Source: GCA-002713455 sp964428745 (lineage in GTDB: Bacteria; Fidelibacterota; Marinisomatia; Marinisomatales; TCS55). From it: a DNA stretch of 38,942 nt. The stretch spans positions 1 through 38,942 of the forward strand of contig CAYRYZ010000011.1 of NCBI GenBank assembly GCA_964428745.1, in the 5' to 3' direction. Made by a program: the position numbers and the translations under genes. Of this stretch, positions 1-8,005 are shown piece by piece (position 1 is the first letter of the stretch; every line of letters starts with the position of its first letter). Under the pieces are notes generated by a model. The model saw only the letters and a list, made by a program, of their open reading frames with translations. It had not been told where the DNA came from and ran no database searches.

Positions 1-956
1 TTTTCTAAATCAACACCAAGAGACCTAATGGTCTTATAGTTTTGGGGCCCCATATATAGCGTAGATCGAGCCGACGAAACAGACTGAACTAGCTTTGTGT
101 TAAAAACTGGTCGTCCCTCTTCAATTAGCCCGCTGACGACCGCAGCTAAGCCGGGGGTTTCTGGAATTATTGCTGAAAGGAAATATTTCGACTTAACGGC
201 TGTCCACCTTGTTTGGCCCCGCTGGTTTTCTTCAGAAAGTTTGTTCTCTTTTGCGCCGGGCTCAAGGAGCTCATCACCAAGATATGCATAGCCTTTAAAA
301 TAAGTGTGATCGTCTTTTGTGTTTTTTTCTGAAGACGTTATGCCGCCGTTCCAAGATAAAGTATACTCGCCACGAGAAACAAAACGATCGGGGTTTTTAA
401 ATATAACCTCAAGATCAACACTATATGACATTGGATAAAAAGTAAACTTCTTTTGAACCACATAACCATTAAAGGTTGTCTGAAAAAGAAGGTTTTTTTG
501 AGAAGTAGAAGCATCAATACGACGGGGGTTACCTATAACTGACCAATTATTGTTTAGATTAATTTGTTCACCATCAAGACTAATAAAGCCGACTAATAGG
601 TTGTTTTTATTGATCCCATCTATAAGGTTAACAAGGGTTGAATCATATCTATCATATTGATTTAATATAAAAGAGGCAAATGAGCCCCCATTTTTATTGC
701 TAACGGTAGATCTATATATACCGTTTTCAACCACCACCTCTTTAGTTGGAGAGCCATCGGCGATCTCAGTGGCAAGGGGGGGGCGATTAGGTGTGGCGCT
801 AGGGTTGGGCGTTATGTCTCTTTTTAGGCTTGTGGGTGGAGTAGCAGCGAGCCCAACAGTCTCCGGGGGTCGAGGAGAAACGACATCCATATACCAGGGC
901 GTTAATATGAGGACAACCGCAATTAATACGAACGCAAATAATGTTTTTCGATCCAT
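1..956 (-). CDS. yidC: Membrane protein insertase YidC, N-terminal part (runs off the left edge)
   Basis: YidC inserts and folds inner-membrane proteins, alone or with SecYEG. Reading the minus strand from the ATG at 956 gives MDRKTLFAFVLIAVVLILTP, a typical YidC first transmembrane helix. A Pro/Thr-rich linker follows, then a beta-rich periplasmic domain with the family-typical stretch WTAVKSKYFLSAIIPE. The reading frame stays open to position 1, so about 318 residues are visible and the conserved C-terminal insertase helices lie outside the window. The start lies 4 nt after the yidD stop, which fits co-transcription as rpmH-yidD-yidC, the usual order beside dnaA. Identification is from the order, the first helix and the periplasmic signature. 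Confidence 0.93.
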   Translation of the reverse strand, partial: MDRKTLFAFVLIAVVLILTPWYMDVVSPRPPETVGLAATPPTSLKRDITPNPSATPNRPPLATEIADGSPTKEVVVENGIYRSTVSNKNGGSFASFILNQYDRYDSTLVNLIDGINKNNLLVGFISLDGEQINLNNNWSVIGNPRRIDASTSQKNLLFQTTFNGYVVQKKFTFYPMSYSVDLEVIFKNPDRFVSRGEYTLSWNGGITSSEKNTKDDHTYFKGYAYLGDELLEPGAKENKLSEENQRGQTRWTAVKSKYFLSAIIPETPGLAAVVSGLIEEGRPVFNTKLVQSVSSARSTLYMGPQNYKTIRSLGVDLE

Positions 957-960
957 TTAG

Positions 961-1203
961 CTATGGCTTTGGTATAGGATCAACGCCACCAGCGTTAAAA
1001 GGGTGGCACCTAAAGATTCTTTTTGTAAGCAAGAAAAGAGCTTTTGTTGGCTGGTGGTTCTGAAAAGCTTGTAACCCATACTCGGAACACGTGGGGTCAA
1101 ATCGACAGTTTGAACCCAAGAAAGGAGAAAGGGTTGCTTTATATGTTTTTATTATTAAAATAAAAAACGCAGACAAAACCTTGTTTATAAATGAAGTCAA
1201 CAA
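961..1203 (-). CDS. yidD: Membrane protein insertion efficiency factor YidD
   Basis: YidD is a small membrane-associated protein that assists YidC-dependent insertion. The family core is clear: KTYKATLSPFLGSNCRFDPT followed by CSEYG, then RIFRCHPFNAGGVDPIP. The frame is open upstream to 1302, but that part overlaps rpmH in another frame and encodes nothing YidD-like. No ATG lies between rpmH and the conserved core. TTG codons at 1203 or 1200 give 80 or 79 residues, close to the family size; an ATT at 1209 or a TTG at 1176 are alternatives. The gene begins about 10 nt after the rpmH stop, where rnpA normally sits. The function call is firm, the start is uncertain. Confidence 0.88.
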   Translation of the reverse strand: MLTSFINKVLSAFFILIIKTYKATLSPFLGSNCRFDPTCSEYGLQAFQNHQPTKALFLLTKRIFRCHPFNAGGVDPIPKP

Positions 1204-1213
1204 AACAATAAAA

Positions 1214-1348
1214 TTAGGCAGATAAAACCTTTCTTCCTCTTTTTCTGCGTCTTGCAAGAACGCGCTTTCCACCAACGGTGGACATACGCGACCTAAAGCC
1301 ATGTTTGTTTTTTCTTTTTCTTTTACTTGGTTGGAAAGTCCGCTTCAT
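1214..1348 (-). CDS. rpmH: 50S ribosomal protein L34
   Basis: This is the smallest core ribosomal protein of the large subunit. The 44-residue translation starts MKRTFQPSKRKRKNKHGFRS and continues through RMSTVGGKRVLARRRKRGR to KVLSA, which matches the L34 consensus almost end to end. The family is 44-46 residues, so it is full length. It is the first gene of the minus-strand rpmH-yidD-yidC unit and diverges from dnaA across a 170-bp intergenic region, the classical arrangement near the bacterial origin. The rnpA gene that usually follows it is absent here. Confidence 0.97.
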   Translation of the reverse strand: MKRTFQPSKRKRKNKHGFRSRMSTVGGKRVLARRRKRGRKVLSA

Positions 1349-1490
1349 AATTTGCTCCAAATTTAGCCGACAAAATTACCTCTTTTTAGATAACAAGCCC
1401 AGACAAAATAATATCGTTGAAATATGGCCAGATAATCAAAAAGACTGTTGTTTCACACTAACAAAGGTCCATAATTTGATAAAAATTCAA

Positions 1491-1511
1491 TTGTGGATAA
1501 CTTGTGGATAA
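1491..1511 (-). promoter_or_regulatory. Two tandem perfect DnaA boxes upstream of dnaA
   Basis: TTGTGGATAA occurs at 1491-1500 and again at 1502-1511, both in the same orientation. On the minus strand each reads TTATCCACAA, the consensus DnaA box. They are 11 bp apart start to start, about one helical turn, and end 7 bp before the dnaA ATG. They could autoregulate dnaA, form part of oriC, or both. The surrounding 1349-1518 region is AT-rich, and I found no further perfect box in it. Confidence 0.85.
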
Positions 1512-1518
1512 CATATAA

Positions 1519-2874
1519 ATGAATCATAAGAAGTTTTGGTCAAAAGTTTTACAAGAACTAAAAAAGGAGCAGCCTAAACACGCGTATTCAACTTGGTTTG
1601 AACCCATTAAGCCAATTGGCCTAAACAAGAACTCACTAGTATTGGAATTGCCAAATCAATTTTTCTATGAGTGGATCCAATCGCATCACCAACAAACAAT
1701 TGAGATCGCAATACAAAAGGTTGCAAACGATGTTCTTGAAACAAAATATACTGTTTCACCAGAAAGCCACAAGCCCGCAAGAGAAGGCATGGACGCGGAG
1801 AATCAAGTGGTACACCACATCAAACAGGAGCCCCCAAAACATAAATCTTTAAATGAACAGTACACGTTATCATCTTTTATCCAGGGTGTTCACAATGACC
1901 TTGCGAGAGCTGCTGCAAAAAATGTAACAGAAAACCCTGGAGATCAGGCTTTTAATCCTCTTGTTATTTATGGGGGCGTTGGTATGGGGAAAACACACCT
2001 TTTACATGCAATAGGGAACGATATTATTAAGAACAAGCCACAAATGAATGTAGTTTGTGCATCAAGTGAAAAATTTACACTTGATTTTATTTCATCAATC
2101 CAAAAAAATAAAACCGTTGAATTTTCCAAGTCATACAGAAATGCAGATATATTATTAATTGACGACATTCAGTTTTTTCAGGGGAAAGAACAAACGCAAG
2201 AACAGTTTTTCCACACGTTTAATGAACTGTTTCAATCTAAAAAACAAATAGTTATGACAGCAGATAGATACCCCGGAGAAATGGTTGGTTTACAAGACAG
2301 GTTATTATCAAGATTTAAATCTGGTTTATCCGCAGATATTCAGCCACCCGATTTTGAAACGCGCGTAGCAATTGTTATGGAGAAAGCAGAGCAAAACGGA
2401 TTAAAGCTCCCTTATGATATTATTGAACTAATAGGAACTCACATAAAAACAAACATAAGAGACTTGGAGGGTACAATAATTCGGCTTTTAGCCCACTCAT
2501 CGCTATCAAATCGCGAAATAGATTATGACCTTGCAAAAAGCGTAATAAAAGAACGCCTTGGCGACGCAGTTTCATCAGAGTTAACTGTAGAAGAAATTGT
2601 TAAGAGGGTTTCTGAAACAACAAAAATTAAGCAAAAAGATATTGTTGGCAAACGTCGTACCATGGAAATAGCAGAGGCAAGACAAATTAGTATTTATTTA
2701 TGTAGAGAAATTCTTGGAACGCCGCTGGTTAGTATCGGTATGCATTTTGGTGGTCGCGATCACTCCACCGTTTTACACGCGTGTAGAGTTATTGAGAGGA
2801 AAACAAAAAAAGACCAGAGAATTTCATCGATTGTTGGGGGATTAAAAAGCGAGCTGTCGTTTGCAAACAGCTAA
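1519..2874 (+). CDS. dnaA: Chromosomal replication initiator DnaA
   Basis: DnaA is the AAA+ ATPase that binds DnaA boxes and melts oriC. The 451-residue protein has all four domains. Domain I begins FWSKVLQELKKEQPKHAYST (residues 6-25). A variable linker runs to about 110. The AAA+ domain has Walker A GGVGMGKT (152-159) and Walker B LLIDD (212-216). Domain IV carries the DNA-binding signature GGRDHSTVLHACR (about 411-423). The ATG at 1519 follows two DnaA boxes directly, so translation starts without an obvious Shine-Dalgarno, and binding of DnaA there would likely repress its own gene. Length and motifs are normal for the family. Confidence 0.99.
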   Translation: MNHKKFWSKVLQELKKEQPKHAYSTWFEPIKPIGLNKNSLVLELPNQFFYEWIQSHHQQTIEIAIQKVANDVLETKYTVSPESHKPAREGMDAENQVVHHIKQEPPKHKSLNEQYTLSSFIQGVHNDLARAAAKNVTENPGDQAFNPLVIYGGVGMGKTHLLHAIGNDIIKNKPQMNVVCASSEKFTLDFISSIQKNKTVEFSKSYRNADILLIDDIQFFQGKEQTQEQFFHTFNELFQSKKQIVMTADRYPGEMVGLQDRLLSRFKSGLSADIQPPDFETRVAIVMEKAEQNGLKLPYDIIELIGTHIKTNIRDLEGTIIRLLAHSSLSNREIDYDLAKSVIKERLGDAVSSELTVEEIVKRVSETTKIKQKDIVGKRRTMEIAEARQISIYLCREILGTPLVSIGMHFGGRDHSTVLHACRVIERKTKKDQRISSIVGGLKSELSFANS

Positions 2875-2889
2875 CAGAAGAAACGATCT

Positions 2890-3432
2890 TTATTCTTCTT
2901 CCTCATATAAATCATAGCCACTATTATCATAGTCATAATAATCAGGATATTCGTATTCTGATGGATCGTAGTAGTCATAGTTATCATCGTTTTCTTCAAA
3001 ATCATCAGCAGAGCCACTATCGGCAACAACAGCAGCGCTTGCAACCGGGTTATTATTTGATTTGGTTTGGTCTAAAACGACAACAGGTCGACCCCTCAAG
3101 CTTACGCCGAGCAGAACAGAGAAAAAGAGCAGAATAGCAGCAACAGCTGCGCCTTCTATGTTTAAACTAAACCCACCAAACATATTGGTAACCAACCCAT
3201 AATTAAGAAAAAAAGCAGCCGATAAAAGAGAGCCAAAAAGAACAACCACATTTCCAGTAATGTCAGGCATCGGGGACTCCATAATTAAAGAATATATATA
3301 CCACAACATTACGCCGCTGATAGCAACTAGAATTGCGCCCAAAAAGTTGCCTAAGATAGCACAATAAAAAAACCCAACGAGGGCAACCGCGGGAATAAAC
3401 AATCCCATAGATGTTCTTATGTTATCACTCAT
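2890..3432 (-). CDS. Four-helix membrane protein with acidic, tyrosine-rich tail
   Basis: I do not recognise this 180-residue protein. Residues 1-115 contain about four hydrophobic segments, for example LFIPAVALVGFFYCAILGNF and GAAVAAILLFFSVLLGVSL. After residue 120 the chain is soluble, and from about 142 to the end it is almost entirely Asp, Glu and Tyr, with many YD/DY pairs and a final EEEE. The tail could bind cations or basic partners, but nothing in it indicates an enzyme. It converges on dnaA with 15 nt between the stops and has its own upstream region (3433-3583), where I see no clear promoter. The ORF is probably real because its codons encode coherent membrane helices. Confidence 0.7.
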   Translation of the reverse strand: MSDNIRTSMGLFIPAVALVGFFYCAILGNFLGAILVAISGVMLWYIYSLIMESPMPDITGNVVVLFGSLLSAAFFLNYGLVTNMFGGFSLNIEGAAVAAILLFFSVLLGVSLRGRPVVVLDQTKSNNNPVASAAVVADSGSADDFEENDDNYDYYDPSEYEYPDYYDYDNSGYDLYEEEE

Positions 3433-3583
3433 AACCAGATATCTTTATAAATTTTAGGAAGAACCTCAGTATTATCTTTAGTAAATTGCTTAACTGTCAG
3501 TTGAAAAGCAAGCCTTTATACTTTTAACAAAATTTGTTCATTTTCATTAATTTATTACAATTAAAACAAGAATTATAACAGAA

Positions 3584-4573
3584 ATGAAACAAGATATAAA
3601 AATAGCAGTTATAGGTGTCGGCCATCTTGGAAAACATCACGTACAACATTTGTCTAATATTGAAAACGTTACTCTTGTGGGGGTTTTTGACATTGATAGT
3701 ACGCGCGCAGAGGGTATATCAAACACTTTTAAAATAGATTGTTTTAAATCAATACAAGATCTTTTAAAAAACGTAGATGCCGTTTCTATCGTTACTCCAA
3801 CAAAAGACCATAAGGCCGTTGCAGAGGTTTGTATTAAGGCGGGAAAACACGTTTTTATTGAGAAACCAATTACAGAAACGGTTGAAGAGGCAGATGCTCT
3901 AATTGATTTATCAAATGAATACAATACGATTATACAGGTTGGACACATTGAAAGACTTAATCCGGCGCTCCTTCCTCTGTCGGAGTACGAATTAAACCCA
4001 AAGTTCGTTGAGGTTCAGAGGCTTGCCCCATATATGCTAAGAGGAAGCGATGTACCCGTTGTGTTAGATCTTATGATACACGACATTGATCTAATTTTAA
4101 CCTTGATCCCGTCCCCGGTAAAACACATCGAATCTACCGGAGTCTCCATAATGACAAACTCGGTAGATATTGCCAACGCTAGAATAACGTTTGAAAATGG
4201 AGCAACGGCAAACTTAACATCAAGTCGTGTTGCAAAGGACCGTGTGAGAAAATTAAAAATTTTCCAAGAAGATCTTTATATAACGGTAGATTTTTTAATT
4301 GGGTTAACTGAAATATACAGAGCAATGGATGCGGACCAAAATGATCCTGAGGCAATTATGACGGCACCACTAGAATCAAACGGTAAACACAGACAAATAT
4401 TTTATGAAAAACCAAAAATTGCAAAGACGGATGCGTTAAAAATGGAACTGATTAACTTTATTAAATCAATAAAGGGCGAGGAAAAACCGGTGGTCGATGG
4501 ATCTGCGGGCAGAAACGCTTTAAAAATAGCAATAGAAATACAAAACAAAATTCTTGAAGATTTGAACAAATGA
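3584..4573 (+). CDS. Gfo/Idh/MocA-family oxidoreductase, possible UDP-GlcNAc 3-dehydrogenase (GnnA-like)
   Basis: This is an NAD(P)-dependent sugar oxidoreductase of 329 residues. The N-terminal Rossmann motif is IAVIGVGHLGKHHV (about 7-20), and the family EKPIT motif lies near residue 94. GHIERLNP and DLMIHDIDLIL are typical of the C-terminal substrate domain. It sits two genes upstream of lpxB. Family members in lpx clusters include GnnA of Acidithiobacillus, which oxidises UDP-GlcNAc at C3 so that GnnB can install an amine and the lipid A primary chains become amide linked. No GnnB aminotransferase is visible here, so that specific role is inference; another nucleotide-sugar dehydrogenase is possible. 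The stop overlaps the next gene by 4 nt. Confidence 0.85.
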   Translation: MKQDIKIAVIGVGHLGKHHVQHLSNIENVTLVGVFDIDSTRAEGISNTFKIDCFKSIQDLLKNVDAVSIVTPTKDHKAVAEVCIKAGKHVFIEKPITETVEEADALIDLSNEYNTIIQVGHIERLNPALLPLSEYELNPKFVEVQRLAPYMLRGSDVPVVLDLMIHDIDLILTLIPSPVKHIESTGVSIMTNSVDIANARITFENGATANLTSSRVAKDRVRKLKIFQEDLYITVDFLIGLTEIYRAMDADQNDPEAIMTAPLESNGKHRQIFYEKPKIAKTDALKMELINFIKSIKGEEKPVVDGSAGRNALKIAIEIQNKILEDLNK

Positions 4574-5151
4574 TGGGCCTTAGAAAGTTTTTTTTTCAAT
4601 ATAGAAGCTTTACACCAACACCTATTGCTTTGATGATAATATACTTTGCCGGCGCAAACAACGCACATCGTGTTGCTGGGATATTTCTGTTATTATTGGG
4701 CGAAGGTATAAGAATATGGGCAGTTTCACACGCTGGAGGAGCAACAAGAACACGCGACGTGGGTGCGCCATCACTGTGCACATCGGGACCATATGCCCAG
4801 ACGAGAAACCCACTTTATGTGGGGAACATGCTTATGTATGTTGGGATTGTTTTGATTGCTGGAATGCCAAATGAGTTTTTCGCGGTTACGGTAACAGCTG
4901 CGTTTTTCCTTGTTCAATATTCACTGATTGTTTCTTTGGAAGAAGAAACCCTAGATAAATTGTTTGGAGAGGAGTATTCCGAATATAAACAAAACGTTCC
5001 CCCGATATTTCCAAGGCTAAAGCCGTGGAAAAAAGGTAAAAAGAGAAAGCCGGCTACAATTGTACAAACACTCAAGATAGAAAAAAGAACACTGCAAAAC
5101 GTGTTTCTTATTATTTTATTTATTTTTATAAGAATAAATAATTCAACCTAA
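4570..5151 (+). CDS. Isoprenylcysteine carboxyl methyltransferase-like membrane methyltransferase
   Basis: This 193-residue integral membrane protein belongs to the ICMT/phospholipid N-methyltransferase superfamily, which uses S-adenosylmethionine inside the membrane. The signature is GPYAQTRNPLYVGNMLMYVG (about 75-94), with the RNPLY core, followed by EEETLDKLFGEEYSEY and a cytoplasmic PPIFPRL. Hydrophobic helices flank these motifs. The ATG overlaps the stop of the upstream oxidoreductase (ATGA), so the two are translationally coupled. Its position in a lipid A operon suggests a lipid or lipid-linked substrate, but the sequence does not identify it. The last 40 residues are basic and then hydrophobic and are not part of the family core. 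Confidence 0.85.
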   Translation: MMGLRKFFFQYRSFTPTPIALMIIYFAGANNAHRVAGIFLLLLGEGIRIWAVSHAGGATRTRDVGAPSLCTSGPYAQTRNPLYVGNMLMYVGIVLIAGMPNEFFAVTVTAAFFLVQYSLIVSLEEETLDKLFGEEYSEYKQNVPPIFPRLKPWKKGKKRKPATIVQTLKIEKRTLQNVFLIILFIFIRINNST

Positions 5152-5164
5152 CAACATAGCAAGA

Positions 5165-6301
5165 ATGTCAGGAGCAGGCAAAACGAAAAAAAAAAGAACA
5201 TATTTTATAATAGCAGGTGAACCTTCTGGTGATTTACATGGGGCAAAATTAGTTGCAGCCATGAAAAAAAGGTCTCCAAACCTTCATTTCGTTGGAAATG
5301 GTGGAAATAAAATGTTGGAGGAGGGTGTTGACTTATTATATCATACAGACCAACTCAGCGTTATGGGCTTTTCCGAAGTTGTTAAGCACACACCCTTTTT
5401 GTTAAAAGTTTTTCGCAATACACTTAAGAAGATTGCAGAAATCAAACCGGACCGAATTATATTAATAGACTACCCCGGTTTTAACTTGCGCATGGCAAAA
5501 AAGTGTGCAAGGCTATCCATTCCCATCACATATTTTATCTTACCACAGCTGTGGGCTTGGAAAGAAAATAGAATAAAAACTTTTCACAAGTTTATAGATC
5601 AATCACTTAGCATTTTCCCATTTGAACAGGGATGGTATGAAAAAAGAGGGGTGAGCGCAAATTATGTTGGTCACCCGTTTACAGAGCTAGCACCCCCAAA
5701 ACAGACAAAGTCTGAATTTTTTCGTAAACACAAACTAAAGGAAAGCACAAAAATACTAACCCTTTTGCCGGGTAGCCGCCAACAAGAGATTGACAAGATG
5801 TGGCCTGTTTTTTATGAAGCAGCATGCGAAATAAAAAAAAATAACAATGTAGAAATTATGGTTGCTAAATCAAGCGGTGTAAACCTAACCCACAAAGAAT
5901 ATTGCCACATTGAAGAAGAGGATGTCTATGCATCAATATTATATGCAACAGCTGCGATAACAGCATCTGGAACGGCGGCGCTTGAATGTGCAGTGTTAGA
6001 TACGCCACAGGTTGTTTGCTATAAGCTTTCGAGTTTTTCAGCCTTTATAGCAAAACAAATGAATCGAGCTCCATTTGTATCTATGCCAAACCTAATAGCG
6101 GAGAGACTCGTTGTTAATGAGCTATTACAAAAAGAGGTCAATGTTGACAATATTTCCAGACACCTTCTACCCCTATTAAAAGATAGCCCCCAGAGAAAAT
6201 TGATGTTACAAGACTTTGAAGAAATAAGAAGATCTTTAGGCCTTCCTGGCGTTTATGAAAGAGCAGCAGAGTCAATATTGAAAAGAACACAGCGTGGCTA
6301 A
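5165..6301 (+). CDS. lpxB: Lipid-A-disaccharide synthase LpxB
   Basis: LpxB joins lipid X to UDP-2,3-diacylglucosamine to form the lipid A disaccharide on the cytoplasmic face of the inner membrane. The 378-residue length is normal. The GT19 motifs are clear: IIAGEPSGDLHGAKL near the N terminus, DYPGFNLRMAK, YFILPQLWAWKENRIK, VGHPFTEL and LLPGSRQQEI, followed by SGTAALECAVLDTPQVVCYK. Its stop overlaps the next gene by 8 nt, and lpxK follows, so this is a genuine lipid A operon. It lies 13 nt after the methyltransferase gene. Confidence 0.97.
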   Translation: MSGAGKTKKKRTYFIIAGEPSGDLHGAKLVAAMKKRSPNLHFVGNGGNKMLEEGVDLLYHTDQLSVMGFSEVVKHTPFLLKVFRNTLKKIAEIKPDRIILIDYPGFNLRMAKKCARLSIPITYFILPQLWAWKENRIKTFHKFIDQSLSIFPFEQGWYEKRGVSANYVGHPFTELAPPKQTKSEFFRKHKLKESTKILTLLPGSRQQEIDKMWPVFYEAACEIKKNNNVEIMVAKSSGVNLTHKEYCHIEEEDVYASILYATAAITASGTAALECAVLDTPQVVCYKLSSFSAFIAKQMNRAPFVSMPNLIAERLVVNELLQKEVNVDNISRHLLPLLKDSPQRKLMLQDFEEIRRSLGLPGVYERAAESILKRTQRG

Positions 6302-6971
6302 TCCAAAAAACGAAAACAAATTAAAAACGCGAGCCCTTGTTTGGTTTGGGGCAACCCTTGGCCCAATAGTATTAAAATTATGTTATAATACCAATAAGTG
6401 GGAATATTTCGGTCAAAAACATTATGAACAATCAGCAGCAACCAACAGGCCGATTATAATTGCATCTTGGCACAGCACACTATTAACAGTTTTTATGGGG
6501 CTTTCAAACAATAATTATTATGGATTGGCGGGAAATCACCATCCAGACGCAGAAATCATTTCTAGAATTGGAAAAAAGCTTGGATGGAATGTTCTTCGGG
6601 GCTCGTCGACCGATGGTGGAAAAAAAGCTTATGATGATATGTTAGAAATTTTGCAAAAGCCAACCACCGTTTTTGCTATAACACCAGATGGGCCACAAGG
6701 ACCAGCAAAAATTCCAAAAGCGGGCACAATTCGTGCAGCACAAAAAACAGGCGCACTAATAATACCAACATCAGGGCAGTCAACCCGAAGGTGGTCTTTT
6801 AAAAACTGGGACACTTTTTATTTAACTAAACCATTTGGAAGAACAGCGCTTTTCTTTGGTAAACCTATTTTTTTTGATAAAAACCAAGATTTTGCTGAAT
6901 GTCAAAAAATATTAAAAAGCGCTCTAGACAAGCTTGAAAAAAAAGTAGAGGCCCACATTGGAATGGAATAA
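6294..6971 (+). CDS. DUF374 lysophospholipid acyltransferase-like protein
   Basis: This 225-residue protein belongs to the DUF374 group of LPLAT acyltransferases. The visible motifs are ASWHSTLL (acceptor His region), VLRGSSTDGG and AITPDGPQGPA, all typical of the family. Members often lie between lpxB and waaA or lpxK, and some are thought to act as lipid A or phospholipid acyltransferases. It starts at GTG 6294 inside the end of lpxB and overlaps lpxK by 14 nt, so it is tightly coupled to both. No waaA Kdo transferase gene accompanies it, which is unusual for this kind of cluster. The exact substrate is not known. Confidence 0.88.
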   Translation: MANPKNENKLKTRALVWFGATLGPIVLKLCYNTNKWEYFGQKHYEQSAATNRPIIIASWHSTLLTVFMGLSNNNYYGLAGNHHPDAEIISRIGKKLGWNVLRGSSTDGGKKAYDDMLEILQKPTTVFAITPDGPQGPAKIPKAGTIRAAQKTGALIIPTSGQSTRRWSFKNWDTFYLTKPFGRTALFFGKPIFFDKNQDFAECQKILKSALDKLEKKVEAHIGME

Positions 6972-8004
6972 AAAAATATTGCGATTTAAGTTTTTTTTAT
7001 TTCCTTTGGCACTTTTTTATCAGGCCACAATTTTTTGGAGAAACCTTCTATATAACTATAGATTTTTTATATCTAGAACACTACCCACAAAAATTATAAG
7101 CGTTGGCAATATTACCTCTGGTGGCACAGGTAAAACACCTATGGTAATATATTTGGCAGAAAAATTGAAAAATAGAGGGAAAATTGTGGCTATCCTTAGC
7201 AGAGGATATGGCAGAAAAACCGCAGGAACACAACTTGTTACTGATGGGCAACAGCTTGTTGATGATTGGAGAAATTTTGGTGACGAACCAACGCTTATGG
7301 CAGAAAAATTGAAAGGAATACCAATAGTTGTTGATGAAAACAGATACAGAGGGGGACTCTTTTTGGTAGACAAATTTAAACCTGACGTGATTATACTTGA
7401 CGACGGTTTTCAACACAGATCGCTTGAGCGCGATATTGACATCGTGTTACTAAATAGTCATGATGAACAAGGGGATTATAAATTAATTCCATATGGAAAA
7501 CTAAGAGAGCCCATTAAACATTTAAAACGAGCAGATATTTTGATTTTAACAAAAACAAACATAACCAGCCCAAGTTCATACTTAATAAAAATGTCCGAAA
7601 AGTTCTCTCTACTTACAATAAAAAGCCAAATCCAGCCAAGTAACACATTGTATAATGGAAATAAGTTTGTTCCTGTAAACAAAAATAAAAGAATTATTGC
7701 TGTATCTGCCCTGGGAGATCCCCGAGGGTTCCACAAAACGCTAGAACAAATGGGATTAGCCGTTGTGAATAAAATAACATTTTTGGATCACCATGACTAT
7801 GTTCAAAAGGATATAGATAAAATTATAGATAAAGCAAAAACGCACAATGCTGACATAATTGTGACGACCGAAAAAGACTTGGTAAAATTAAAAAAATATA
7901 ATTTTGATAAATTCGATCTTTTCAGCTTAGGAATACAATTTCAAATTGAAAGTAAAAGTGAAAAAGAATTATTTAATTATATAGAGAAACGTCTGTCTCT
8001 ATAG
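6958..8004 (+). CDS. lpxK: Tetraacyldisaccharide 4'-kinase LpxK
   Basis: LpxK phosphorylates the 4' position of the lipid A disaccharide to give lipid IVA at the inner membrane. The 348-residue protein starts with a membrane-associated N-terminal helix. It has the P-loop SVGNITSGGTGKTPMVIYLA (about 47-66), the family DDGFQHRSL motif and a C-terminal TEKDLVKL segment. All are diagnostic. It is the last gene of the lpx operon and is convergent with the FG-GAP gene, with a single base between the two stops, so transcription read-through or interference here is plausible. Confidence 0.97.
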   Translation: MEWNKKILRFKFFLFPLALFYQATIFWRNLLYNYRFFISRTLPTKIISVGNITSGGTGKTPMVIYLAEKLKNRGKIVAILSRGYGRKTAGTQLVTDGQQLVDDWRNFGDEPTLMAEKLKGIPIVVDENRYRGGLFLVDKFKPDVIILDDGFQHRSLERDIDIVLLNSHDEQGDYKLIPYGKLREPIKHLKRADILILTKTNITSPSSYLIKMSEKFSLLTIKSQIQPSNTLYNGNKFVPVNKNKRIIAVSALGDPRGFHKTLEQMGLAVVNKITFLDHHDYVQKDIDKIIDKAKTHNADIIVTTEKDLVKLKKYNFDKFDLFSLGIQFQIESKSEKELFNYIEKRLSL

Positions 8005-8005
8005 T

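Noticed and set aside
97..960. Plus-strand open frames at 97-291 and 697-960
   Set aside because: They lie opposite the clear YidC reading frame and have no recognisable features.
1204..1302. N-terminal extension of YidD from ATG 1302
   Set aside because: It overlaps rpmH in another frame and encodes no YidD-like sequence; L34 is an exact family match.
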